Shown here: positions 25,201 to 32,232 of the stretch, piece by piece
Layout of the letters: each line of letters opens with the position of its first letter
How positions within the stretch are numbered: position 1 is the first letter of the stretch
Assembly: GCA_011037195.1 (NCBI GenBank)
Contig: JAAEAF010000221.1
Location: 1-64,000 of the forward strand
Reading direction: 5' to 3'
Length of the DNA stretch: 64,000 nt
Source of the DNA: Triatoma infestans
Lineage: Eukaryota > Arthropoda > Insecta > Hemiptera > Reduviidae
Notes under the pieces: model-generated
Seen by the model: only the letters and a program-made list of their open reading frames with translations
What the model was told of the DNA's origin: nothing
Databases searched by the model: none
Program-made: the position numbers and the translations under genes

Positions 25201-26155
25201 AATTTAGTTGACCACCCCACTTCTCTTACCATTTTCCCCATCTCTTTCAGTAAAATACTCTAAAATGTTTAAAATCCATTTTTGTTTTATTTACAGAAAT
25301 GTTAAAGAACAACCTGCAAATACGTTTGTACGTCCAACGATAAGCGTTAGCACCTGGGGAGAGCGACCAAAACGACAGGTGAGCATCAAGTCCGATAGAG
25401 ATTATGTGTTCGGGCAAAAAGTGGTATTGAAGCCGGTGTCACAGGTGGTGAAGACCTGCGCACCCCCGCCTCCACAGCCTAAACCACCGTTATTATCACT
25501 GGACAAACGGAATAAACCGAGCGTGTATAAAACTTTGGAGACGGGTAATACAAAACCGATCAAACTGCAACAAGAACAATCAACATGTGTAGTTGTCCAG
25601 CCAAACAGCATAACAGCGACAACAACCGGCGAGCTACATAGCAGTGGTGGTGTTCAGGTGAAAGTATCACTGGCCAGTAATAGTACTACGACCTCGTCAT
25701 CGTCCATATCCACCACTACTAACAGTACGGGCATCACCACTTGTAGACTGCCGGTGGTCAGGAGTGTGGAGCTGAAGAAACCGTATCAACTTCGCCAACA
25801 CGAGCCATCTCAGCCGCCGCCATTACCGCAGCACCACCAACCACGCCCAGTCTCTAGTTATTTGTTCGGCTGTCCGCCGCCGACCATTCCCGCTGAGCCG
25901 TTGGCCCACCAACATAACCATTCAACAACTTCCACCGGCGGCGCCATCGACAAGAAGTTCACATCCATAGTCGGCATCAACCATACACCCGCTCCGCCCC
26001 CACCTCCATCGTCTGTGGTCATGTTGAAGTCTGCCGCAGTATCCACGAAACGCGGCCAATTGGTCCCACCGCCATTAGATCCACGAGAAGAACTGTTACG
26101 TTCTATCAGGTCGTTTGGCGGCCGAGACTCATTGCGCAAAGTATCAACTCGTTAA
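4106..26155 (+). CDS. Cordon-bleu-like WH2 protein, C-terminal 11 exons (gene overview; 5' end outside window)
   Basis: Spliced exons: 4106-4221, 4337-4539, 4856-about 7086, 8704-8817, 12484-12754, 14369-14561, 16893-17468, 18228-18387, 19903-19961, 20117-20193, 25297-26155. Every intron is GT-AG and phases join, apart from the unresolved donor of the third exon. The product is long, mostly disordered, rich in Ser, Pro and acidic residues. Seen: a basic-proline motif RKKKPAPPPPVFS, a conserved-looking block EYKLPAPPTFRDE made across a splice junction, STWGERPKRQ near the start of the last exon, and a C-terminal WH2-like helix ELLRSIRSF followed by SLRKV. Basic K/R-A-P motifs plus C-terminal WH2 are hallmarks of the actin-nucleating cordon-bleu (COBL) family; the arthropod assignment is my inference. 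Alternatives are another WH2 scaffold. It is convergent with stan. Confidence 0.6.
4337..4539 (+). CDS. Cobl-like gene, exon 2 of window
   Basis: Acceptor TTGCAG ends at 4336; donor CCTA/GTCAGT starts at 4540. Reads on as SSSLPDSLPRRSKLPS and KQKLSRSLSNLHQAS, basic and serine-rich. One base (A) is left over and joins GT of the next exon to give serine. Confidence 0.75.
4856..7086 (+). CDS. Cobl-like gene, giant 2.2 kb exon with K/R-A-P-like motif
   Basis: Acceptor ATCAG ends at 4855. The exon opens with (S)RKKKPAPPPPVFSIAEERE, a basic-proline motif like the KRAP motifs of COBL proteins, then proline runs (VPPPQPPPTPP). The remaining roughly 650 residues are acidic and serine-rich with no globular domain, apart from a short repeated SPNSK unit near 5440-5490 and a basic patch around 6750-6830. 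The frame ends at TGA 7084-7086. Because later exons clearly continue the protein, an internal donor must be used in the long isoform, and it needs to leave one base. Weak candidates are GATG/GTGTTT near 6991 and GACA/GTCGTC near 7065. The stop is overlapped by AATAAA (7086-7091), so a short isoform ending here is plausible. Confidence 0.75.
7086..7091 (+). promoter_or_regulatory. AATAAA overlapping the stop codon of the giant exon
   Basis: AATAAA starts at the last base of the TGA stop. A cleavage site downstream would give a truncated Cobl-like isoform lacking the WH2 motif. Transcript evidence is needed; AATAAA is frequent by chance in such AT-rich DNA. Confidence 0.35.
7092..8703. other. 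Intron or alternative 3' UTR with a copy of the R repeat
   Basis: A candidate acceptor TTTTACAG at about 7116-7123 precedes a short open stretch (SSRPPYFHFPDIS) and could be an alternative terminal exon. About 7540-7860 holds a degraded copy of the dispersed noncoding R repeat in minus orientation. No other gene seen. Confidence 0.5.
8704..8817 (+). CDS. Cobl-like gene, exon 4 of window
   Basis: Acceptor ATATAG ends at 8703, donor GAAG/GTATCT begins at 8818. It reads RTIPVPQPRRSIVMLD followed by the helical RLEDMMKKMAQECDASLKVQE. It starts needing one base from the previous exon and leaves one base that joins GT of the next exon. Confidence 0.8.
9453..9495 (-). ncRNA. Degenerate hammerhead-like retroelement tail
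   Basis: The minus strand reads GGCCACAATGGTCGAAACAT: a possible stem II followed by GAAA. The position where CUGANGA should be is a T/A run, so the ribozyme is dead if it ever was one. Confidence 0.3.
10018..10230 (+). pseudogene. Possible LINE RNase H fragment
   Basis: The phrase SHTGNEIANTLGSK resembles the His-Gly-Asn-Glu segment of LINE RNase H domains. A downstream frame gives FWLREHYPGKPAQ. It is heavily degraded with stops between the two. Confidence 0.3.
11687..11880 (+). mobile_element. Hammerhead-ribozyme repeat, family B
   Basis: The stretch from about 11760 (GAAGTGAACTCTCTACACGA) through the ribozyme core to ACGACGGATAAAATACC matches the plus arm of the inverted insertion at 57301-57536. 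Noncoding. Left limit is approximate and no target-site duplication was found. Confidence 0.65.
11797..11834 (+). ncRNA. Hammerhead ribozyme motif B1
   Basis: CTGACGA (CUGANGA) at 11801-11807, stem II GGAT/ATCC with GAAT loop, GAAA, then the ACCGGT palindrome and TC. Stem I pairs only over about two bases next to the core, so it is weaker than motif A1. The core boxes and the stem III palindrome match family A despite different stem II and flanks. Confidence 0.6.
11985..12066 (-). repeat. R repeat, core fragment
   Basis: Contains the GGAAACTCAATTTCAAAA and AATTTGACACGATC core shared with copies at about 46710, 13625, 54050 and 63470. Confidence 0.6.
12484..12754 (+). CDS. Cobl-like gene, exon 5 of window
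   Basis: Acceptor AAACAG ends at 12483 and donor TTCAG/GTAACT begins at 12755. It encodes (G)EVGVVVDLSDTSS, an amphipathic helix TDRIEAEIERMFEQATRE, a proline stretch, and ends with DWEYKLPAPPTF plus AG of a split Arg codon. The WEYKLPAPP block looks like the conserved part of this protein. Confidence 0.85.
12755..14368. other. Intron with a long R repeat copy
   Basis: About 13596-14135 is the longest plus-orientation copy of the dispersed R repeat. No exon seen in the rest. Confidence 0.6.
13596..14135 (+). repeat. Dispersed noncoding R repeat, long copy
   Basis: Starts at a CTCTCCTAC tract, then GATCGTGTCAGATTTTCAAA, AATACATGTTTTCAGG, and two later blocks CAACCGGAAGTGCGAC and TTAACCGGAGTGCGAC. 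The same blocks recur in the same order, or fully reversed, at several sites (7540-7860, 20225-20285, 54040-54330, 62740-63540). No ORF or terminal structure identified. Confidence 0.65.
14369..14561 (+). CDS. Cobl-like gene, exon 6 of window
   Basis: Acceptor TTACAG ends at 14368; donor CTCAG/GTATCA at 14562. Completes the split Arg and reads DETSSPPLTDYSTMTVGKM, then an Asn-rich stretch and MDELSTAVVDKKLL. Ends in phase 0. Confidence 0.85.
14562..16892. other. Intron, nothing clearly recognised
   Basis: Several moderately open frames exist on both strands (for example minus 15601-15870 and minus 16463-16654), but none shows a family motif or matching splice sites. Probably decayed element sequence. 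Confidence 0.5.
16893..17468 (+). CDS. Cobl-like gene, exon 7 of window
   Basis: Acceptor TTTACAG ends at 16892; strong donor CCAAG/GTGAGT at 17469. Encodes 192 codons in phase 0: CCMEEITPSNLDNFHITSYG, then charged, Glu/Lys/Gln-rich sequence with a Gln run (RKQQQLQQ), ending near KRSVSYVSCLAK. No globular domain seen; likely disordered. Confidence 0.85.
17469..18227. other. Intron
   Basis: T-rich runs around 17560-17710 and a short R repeat core (AAAATTTGACACAATCG) near 17625-17645. No gene seen. Confidence 0.6.
18228..18387 (+). CDS. Cobl-like gene, exon 8 of window
   Basis: Acceptor ATTACAG ends at 18227; donor ATAG/GTGGTA at 18388. Encodes ARMNLSKSNSDLLESSEEE and LRKTSSEISINI; leaves one base that completes Asp with the next exon. 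If the donor were skipped, the frame would stop at about 18425. Confidence 0.8.
18388..19902. other. Intron with a tRNA-derived SINE
   Basis: The SINE is listed separately. The remainder is AT-rich; sequence around 19650-19760 is more GC-rich but shows no motif I recognise. Confidence 0.5.
18955..19106 (-). mobile_element. tRNA-derived SINE, copy 1
   Basis: On the minus strand 19106 downward reads like a tRNA: A-box-like TTGCTGAGTGG, an anticodon-arm-like ACTTGTAACTGG, and a B-box AGTTCGAGTCC. No CCA-type closed acceptor stem follows; instead an unrelated tail with TAAATTTTATAATGG runs on. A second copy with the same head lies at 56285-56468, so this is a SINE rather than a functional tRNA-Thr-like gene. 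Confidence 0.7.
19903..19961 (+). CDS. Cobl-like gene, exon 9 of window (small)
   Basis: Acceptor TTTCCCTAG ends at 19902; donor TGCAG/GTAATT at 19962. Encodes (D)ATENNKVLDKQESGLQSLQ. Both phases match its neighbours. Confidence 0.8.
20117..20193 (+). CDS. Cobl-like gene, exon 10 of window (small)
   Basis: Acceptor TTTGTCAG ends at 20116; donor GAAGT/GTAAGT at 20194. Encodes VLRSILPQISQSQDSMNS and continues to SREV, where Val is split with the last exon. Confidence 0.8.
20285..20536 (+). repeat. Left copy of the direct duplication flanking the LINE
   Basis: From GGTAAGATATGTCTGAACAT to GTTTAAAATC. The same sequence, with scattered substitutions and one indel, recurs at 25057-25276, on the other side of the LINE. 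Confidence 0.85.
20537..25056 (-). mobile_element. R1/LOA-group non-LTR retrotransposon, 3'-truncated and frameshifted
   Basis: Minus-strand domains in 5' to 3' order: APE-type endonuclease in 22507-23760 (IQEPYAYEGL, GCDANAHHVVWGSSD, SDHRIIRF), reverse transcriptase in 21800-22486 and 21171-21884 (KSPGPDGVYP, FIPKPGRSDY, catalytic YADD), and RNase H in 20455-21268 (YTDGSRMDGRSGA, CSDSQAVLKALSS, WVPGHMGIFGNEQVDR). The EN and RT style is that of the R1/LOA/I group. The ORF is split into at least four frames. The element stops inside the RNase H tail, where the frame runs into flanking DNA, so it lacks a 3' UTR and tail. The GC-rich 24000-25050 portion should be 5' UTR/ORF1 sequence; I recognise no zinc knuckles there. 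It sits antisense in the last intron of the Cobl-like gene. Confidence 0.9.
23824..23975. repeat. (AAAT)n low-complexity tract inside the LINE
   Basis: About 150 bases of AAATA/TAAAT units between the endonuclease ORF and the GC-rich 5' part of the element. Confidence 0.85.
25057..25276 (+). repeat. Right copy of the direct duplication flanking the LINE
   Basis: Matches 20285-20536. It lacks a stretch of about 30 bases present in the left copy (around 20415-20450). It ends 20 bases upstream of the acceptor of the terminal exon and brings an extra CTCTTTCAG acceptor-like site with it. Confidence 0.85.
25297..26155 (+). CDS. Cobl-like gene, terminal exon with WH2-like motif
   Basis: Acceptor TTTACAG ends at 25296; stop TAA 26153-26155. 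The exon completes the split Val and gives 286 residues: SVSTWGERPKRQVSIKSD near its start, then Ser/Thr runs, His/Pro-rich sequence and repeated poly-proline (APPPPPPSS). The last 25 residues read REELLRSIRSFGG then SLRKV, which fits the WH2 pattern of an amphipathic helix followed by a basic LxKV element that binds actin monomers. Poly-proline tracts suggest profilin or SH3 partners. GC content is visibly higher than in the flanking introns. Confidence 0.85.
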
Positions 26156-27187
26156 AAAGTATTTCGATAACACTTTTTAAGTTTAACCTGCTAGTCTATT
26201 TACAACGAACCCACACACCTGGGGTATCATTATCATCATCATCATTATTATTATTACAATTACTTTTTTAGCAAAAGCTCAAATATAGCCAAATTTATAA
26301 TTAGTAATTATCGTTCTGTAAATAGTCAATTATTTTTCTTTCTTAGGCGCCAGATTTTATCGGTTTGGTTTTGTTTTTGTTTTTTAATTAAATATACTTT
26401 GATTTATAAAATACAGACATTTTATAAATATATACAAAATGTACACGTATGTAAATGAAAAAATAATAATAAAAATAATAATTTATTTTGTATATTGTTT
26501 ATATAATAAATAAAATGCATATAATATATATAAATATATATACAACAACAAATGTATGTACCTATTTAAAATAAAAGGTATTATTATATCAACTTTTATG
26601 TTCATTTATGTTTTATTTTCCCACAAAAGTGCCTGAAGCTTTAATGAAATGAAAAAAAAAACAAGATAAATTATCAGACGATTTAATAATGTTAACATAT
26701 ACTGTGCTGTTTTAACCCTCAACTACCACTAGGGTTGACCCGCACAATTTTTTTTTTCCTTATATTTTTTAAACTGCGACAGGCAGCAGTACCATATTTC
26801 ACCTAACCTTTTGTTACTTGCAGAACTTTTATTTTCTGCAAAACAATTATTTAAATTATTTATTTTTATTTTTAAATTATTCCATTTGTAAAATAAACAT
26901 CATGTTAATTAAATACCCATTAAATATTCAACATAAAATATCCTTTAAATTCATCATTTATATAAAAAAAGGTAAGCGAATCAAATTTGACCCAAAGTAG
27001 TAGTAGTTACATAGTTTCACAGCCACTATAGTAGTTAAGGGTAATTCTATTGAATGTTAAAACTTTGAAACCCTGTTCAATAAATTCAACACAGAACACG
27101 GTCAGTAATATACTGTCAAGAAGAGTAATATTGGTAATATTTATATTTAGTTCATGAGTATTACATTTTCAGTAACTATATTCCATA
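26156..27187. other. 3' UTR of the Cobl-like gene and intergenic DNA
   Basis: Several AATAAA-type signals lie in the first 450 bases (for example around 26505 and 26567). No further gene or element was recognised before the Helitron boundary. Confidence 0.55.
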
Positions 27188-27198
27188 CTAGCTAACCC

Positions 27199-27218
27199 AG
27201 CCACGCTTCGCTGTGGCT
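27199..27218 (-). terminator. Helitron 3' terminal hairpin
   Basis: AGCCAC and GTGGCT pair around a short GC-containing loop, 8-11 bases before the terminal CTAG on the minus strand; this is the transposition terminator of Helitrons, not a transcription terminator. Confidence 0.75.
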
Positions 27219-27439
27219 CAGTCTGATTTTTAGAAGTATTACAGTTAACATAGATTCAACAAGAAAACACATCATTCAATTTAATACCCTGAAAGGAAAG
27301 AAAGAAAAAATGTTTTTAACTGAAAGTCTTTTTTTATTGTAAAGCTAGTGAATGGACTACATTTTTTGTTTGTCCGTTTTCTGCATAAACATAAAGATCA
27401 GATGGGTTACCGACTCTGGAGCATGCGACATATATTGCC

Positions 27440-28640
27440 CATGACAGAAGCATTCCTTTTCTAAATTCAAACCGCACATTGCAAAGTTTGTCCTTGCGCT
27501 TTATTGATAGTCATAGCGAACGCAAGGTGTACTGGAAATTGAAGTCGTTTGAACTCGAACAGCATCTGTCGGAATGAGTGGTATTCATGGAAATAGTACG
27601 TCTTCACCTTTATGAGATCCAATGGGAATTTGTTGTGGTGGTTGGTTCCGCAGAGCTGGAAAGCATCAGAGACATTTTCCGTGGTAGCCTGCTTCATTTT
27701 GTGGTCATCGACCAAGGTCGATGCTTTCCAGCTCTGCGGAACCAACCACCACAACAAATATGGAGCCAGTGAGGCTAAGTATTTTAACAATTTCTACGTT
27801 AGTGTGAAGCTAAGTTACTCTAAACGAGTCTGTGTTGTCACACTGTCTAAAAAACGCATCCTGAAACCGGTCGATGACCACAAAATGAAGCAGGCTACCA
27901 CGGAAAATGTCTCTGATCCAATGGGAATTGTTGCTTCAATTAGATTATTCAACAATTTTTTAACTACTAACCGTGTTCCATTGCATAACTTTGGCTGATT
28001 GATGTTTCGGAGTAATATAATTGGCTCTCCAATTTTCAAATTTAGAATGTGAGGTGGTAATGCGGGAACATCGAGTGAATAAAGAAATTCCGTTGGAAAA
28101 TTCACTACTTCACTTTGGTCCCTCAAGGAGTCAATGGCATTTTTAGCCGGTAGAATGGCTCTTCCGCTTAACCAAACTTGATTTTGATAATTTGTTTCGA
28201 TGCTTTGGAATACCTTGTCTACTAATTCTCCTTTTGAATGTACAATGTTGCAGAAATTAGATGGGAAGGTGATTTTTCCCGTTTCTGGATTTGTGGGAGC
28301 AGTACCGTTACCGAGTTCGAGTAATTGTCTTGAAAATATGGCAGCTGTTGGATCGTTTTGAAGGTGAACTCTCATATTCGTTGTTAAATGAATTTTTTTT
28401 ACTGTGCTCCAAAGAATTTAATATTTCAAGCAGGCATGCAATTCATCAGCTGGTGTTGAGCGAGGCATTACTGGAAGCGTTTGCCTGAAGTCACCGGATA
28501 GTAACACCAATGCTCCACCAAATGGAACCTGATTATTTCGCAAATCTTTCAATGTATGGTCTAATGCTTCCAATGACTTCTTATAAGCCATTGTACACTC
28601 ATCCCATACAATGATTTTGCACGCCCGAAGAACCTTTCCT
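27440..28640 (-). pseudogene. Helitron helicase remnant
   Basis: Pif1-family helicase segments recognisable by DECTMAYKK (Walker B like), GDFRQTLPV, NLKIGEPIILLRN and MTINKAQGQT (motif VI region). Frameshifts lie near 28385 and 28640, and the ribozyme repeat insertion removes continuity between IEATIPIGS and HKGED. Rejoining is trivial in sequence terms because the insertion has an exact target-site duplication, but the other frameshifts remain. Confidence 0.85.
27631..27914. mobile_element. Family A ribozyme repeat inserted in the Helitron (snap-back form, 15 bp TSD)
   Basis: The 15-base sequence GATCCAATGGGAATT occurs at 27616-27630 and again at 27915-27929, exactly flanking the insert. 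The left arm (27631-27712) is an inverted copy of the family A right half, from CCACCACAAC to GGTCGATGACC. The right part holds a short plus copy (27720-27757) and then the plus 5' region and ribozyme region (about 27805-27914). The ribozyme in the plus part has lost stem II: CATCCTGAAACCGGTCGATG, as if CTGA were joined directly to AACCGG. Confidence 0.85.
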
Positions 28641-29085
28641 ATTCCTGATGTTTTAGAATGTTACATGTTGGGTTTTCTGTGAAGTGCATGTTTAAGTCAT
28701 GACAGTTTAAGAGCTGAATGCGCTGTTCTACCTCCTTCCATCAACGTAGCAGCAATATTTGAAGAAGCAAATGCTAACGCAATATGGCCGTTTGAACGGA
28801 TTTTAGCTCGCAATTTCCCGTTCCTGTGGGAAGTACTTATAAGTAGTTGAGAAAGAGGTTCAGAGAGAGCGCCACCATCGCAACGCGTCTGAGTCTGTCT
28901 ATTTCTGCCAACCTCGCGAAACGCTCGGAATTTCCAGTTTCAGTGAGAACTTCGGAGTAAAAATTATATATAAACACTCTTATATAGAAATGCAACGTTG
29001 TGTAAAAATTTCAAATCAATCCATCGACTACTTTTCGAGTTTTGCGGCCACAAAAATACGGATGCTGAATTTTTATATATAGAGA

Positions 29086-29928
29086 TTGTACCTTGCATAA
29101 GAATTGTTTATAAATATACAAATTATTTTTATTTCTGTCTCCAATGGTAATATAGCTGTTCTCTTGTAATGATAAGTGAACTTTCCAAAGTTTCAATTAT
29201 TACCAAAGTCACAAGATCGAGCTCCCGTAATGGGAAGATAGTTGTACTTTTTCTGATCCTGACCCCTGATGCTCTGCAACAGAGCATCTTCATGGTTAGT
29301 GAGTTGACATGAGCTCATATACAAAATCAATCAGAAAATAAATAAATACAAAATATAATATAGTAATAATAATAGACATAGAAATAAAAATAATGAAAAA
29401 CCACTAATATAAAAAAAAAGAGAAAAAATCTATACCTATCTAATATGTATAACCAAAATTAGAAATAAACTACACGTCAGAAAAATAAAATATTAATTAA
29501 AATGCATATTTTTTTTAAATTATTAAGTTAAGGGAGGCAAATTGAAAAAAAATCGTTTTATTTAAATATTCAATTTATTTAAATGATTTAGTTCGGTAAA
29601 ACTGGTTCAAGATCCCTGTCATGTGTGAAACAGCAATATTTACTTAAAAATTTAGCTCTTTTTTAAACAGTAAAAGAACGATAATTTATAAAGCAGTGAG
29701 GAATACTGTCAGGTTCATTTAGAGAGCAGAATTTACAAATTGTCTACATTAATTACAAATTCTTGATATAAAAAGATAGTACATTTATTTTTATAAGCCA
29801 GCCGTAACTGAGCTTAAGCCTTAATTTAGAAATGTGAATATTAAAAAATAAAATTTCTGTTCAATGCAAAGGTTGCTATTGGGTAATCTATACAACAAAT
29901 TATAACGACTATTCAGTATAAACTCAAT
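29086..29928. other. Intergenic AT-rich DNA, no gene seen
   Basis: Mostly A/T runs; short ORFs only. Confidence 0.6.
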
Positions 29929-30424
29929 GGGTCTATTGAATAAAAATAAGCCTTTGCTTTTACTTGGCGTTTTATAAGTCTTAACTTACAACCACTTGAA
30001 TAAACATCATACATCAATGTTTACTGAACTCAAAGTGTTTGCTTAATGAAATAAGTAAACTCTAAATTTTTCCTGTAATTACTTAATTCGCAAGTGTTTA
30101 TTGATAATTTTCTATTGAATAAAGATAAGTAATAACTTTGTGATGCAAGTAACACAATAGGAAGATAAGGCTGAAGAAATACTTCTAAACTTATAATAGA
30201 AGGACAAAAGAATCCAACATTCACTCGTGTACCAGGTATGTTTATTAGTAAACTTCATATAGAGTAGACTAGTTGATGAAGTGCCGTGTTACTCTGCAAG
30301 CTATGCTATCCTGAGAAAATTAATCATTAGGCCTAGCGTATTTCTTTTATGATTCATTAATGCTGAATTCAGTTTATTAATCTGTAGATGAAGATCAGTA
30401 ATTCTATTTCATCATCCTTGTAGG

Positions 30425-30682
30425 AGGATGTGCTGTAGGTGGAAGTGAGGAACATGCTGCAGCTGCTGTTGATGATGACAGTACACTACCGCCAAAGCGC
30501 ACGACACCACCACCAAGACAAGTTAATAAAAAATTAAGAGGTTAGCTTCGGAAACTGAGGAGACAGAAAGACCTTCGATCACGGAACTTCAGAGACTGGT
30601 GTTACTGGAATAGTTGAAATTAGCGCGCATGCAGCAGCAGGAAATTGAAGAACGGAAATTAGCCTCAAACTTAGGCGAATAA
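30425..30682 (+). pseudogene. Harbinger second ORF remnant (C-terminal part of Myb/SANT-like protein)
   Basis: Plus-strand fragments read STLPPKRTTPPPRQVNKKLR and, after a frameshift, ELQRLVLLE(stop)LKLARMQQQE and IEERKLASNLGE then a stop. The helical basic C-terminus, short length and position opposite a HARBI1-like transposase fit the second gene of PIF/Harbinger elements. The Myb-like N-terminal half is not visible. Confidence 0.6.
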
Positions 30683-31441
30683 ACCTTCATACAGTTTGAA
30701 TAATTAGTAATTGGAAAACCTATTCATTCATCAGAGAGAGGGATGTTTGTATTCAACTAGGGCGAAATGACCCGTAACCATGATGAAGTGAATCTCTTAA
30801 TAAATTAATTTAATAATTAATAATAATAAATTTAATTAATAATAATAAATTTAATTAATAATTAATCATAAATTTATTGCAATGACAATATACATGAAAA
30901 ATACAAATATTGGCTCAAACTTATTAGTTACTTATATCATTTCCAGATCACAGTATTTCACTTTCAGGGATCATTTATGGCAACGCGTTCGAACAAAAAA
31001 TTAGCGATTTCATTTCTTCTCTGTGCACTACGTCTTCTCATATTCTTGTTAAATAGCCATATTCTTGTTTACCCCCACCACCAGCACCCTCATCGCCATT
31101 TTCCGAATAAGCATTATCAAAATTGTCCTCATCTCTTAAGGTTAGCGATGTTATGCAGTGGAAAGCAACAGACGATAATGCGTGAAATTTTCTCTAACGA
31201 GATTCTTACTGTGTTTGCTAGCAGAGGGAAACGGCTTTTCAGCCGAAACATCTTTCAAATTACTCTATTTTGAGCATGCACACGGTTGTAATTTTCTTCT
31301 TGCAGATTTTGAGGGTTTCTGTACGGAGTTAACAGCCAAGATACAAGCCCCTAGCCTGAATTCACGCAATCTTTCATTCACACGTGAATTCTTAAATATG
31401 TGACTGCCATTTACAGAACCAGGCCAGCTAGCATTAAAACT

Positions 31442-31900
31442 TTAATTCGCTAGCAACCTGTGATTCGTTTGTACATTGATAGAAGCGAAATTTTTTCGGT
31501 TTATATATTCATCGCCAGGTAGTTGAGGCTTTAAAATTGGTACATGTGTACAGTCAAGAGCACCGACCACACAAGGAAAGTTAACGCGTTGCTGCCGTTC
31601 GTCTTTAGCTATTGTGATTTCTTGTGCGGTGATGGAAATTTTATCCACTGATGCGCTTTTTTAAAAATTTTCTGACTGACGAAATCAATAGTTCTACTAA
31701 CAGTACTTTGATGCACTCCCGCATCTTCTCCTATCCCAACTTGGAAACCCGGATCACCAACAAAGCGAAGAAATATCTGCATTGGTCCTTTGATGATAAC
31801 GCACCACACGTGTCTCGTCACTTTCTTTCAAGAAAGTGCTCGAAATTAATTCACCATTTTCTTCATTAAATCTGTACAAATGCACATACATCACAATGCC
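31442..31900 (-). pseudogene. HARBI1-like transposase, broken
   Basis: Two overlapping frames: one with DETRVVRYHQRT and AGVHQSTVSRTIDFVSQK, the HTH-type N-terminal part; one with [15 protein letters not shown] and [13 protein letters not shown], which carries the first catalytic Asp (GALDCTH) of the DDE domain. The remaining DDE residues are missing downstream of 31442, so the protein is truncated as well as frameshifted. Confidence 0.85.
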
Positions 31901-32232
31901 ATCTGGGTTTATGGAGTTTCCTGCATCGGATATTCACAATTTGCGTCATTAAATCAAACAGAAGGCAACACTGACTCGTCACAGAACAAACTTCAAGTTA
32001 CTGAGACTTGGCTTGGTAAATCTTAAGCAAATGCTTACACATTATTAGCACATGCTACGTTTTATTCATGTCATGTATAATTCAACATTTGCTGGAAGAT
32101 TAAGCAAATGCTTGCTACTAAGTAAATACTGGTAAGTCAAGTAAGTGCTAGATTATTTTATGCATACTTATTTCAGCAAATGCTTAAAAGGGAGGTAGTA
32201 AAAGCATTTGCTAGACTTTATTCATACGCCCC

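Larger units (their letters stand above)
27188..29085 (-). mobile_element. Helitron with both termini, internally deleted
   Basis: On the minus strand the element begins with TCTCTATATATAAAAA after an A (29085/29086) and ends with CTAG at 27188 before a T, the A/T target and TC...CTRR ends expected of Helitrons. A hairpin (AGCCAC...GTGGCT, 27199-27218) lies a few bases before the CTAG end. Inside are fragments of the Pif1-like helicase only: DECTMAYKKSLEALD and GDFRQTLPVMPRSTPADE in 28480-28640, TTNMRVHLQND to LCNGTRLVVK in 27930-28400, and the motif VHLAFAMTINKAQGQT near 27480-27530. No Rep (HUH) domain was found, so it is non-autonomous. An inserted ribozyme repeat splits the helicase (separate entry). 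Confidence 0.88.
29929..32232. mobile_element. PIF/Harbinger DNA transposon with both ends
   Basis: The left end GGGTCTATTGAATAAA and the reversed right end GGGGCGTATGAATAAA are imperfect inverted repeats that continue with shared CTTTTACT-type subterminal sequence. Both ends are flanked by CAAT, so the duplication is 3-4 bases (AAT or CAAT), in line with the superfamily. Between them are the two expected genes in convergent orientation: a minus-strand HARBI1-like transposase (31442-31980) and a plus-strand accessory protein remnant (30430-30680). Both are decayed. Confidence 0.85.

Noticed and set aside
27440..28640. Host Pif1 helicase gene
   Set aside because: Frameshifted, intronless, and enclosed by Helitron termini.
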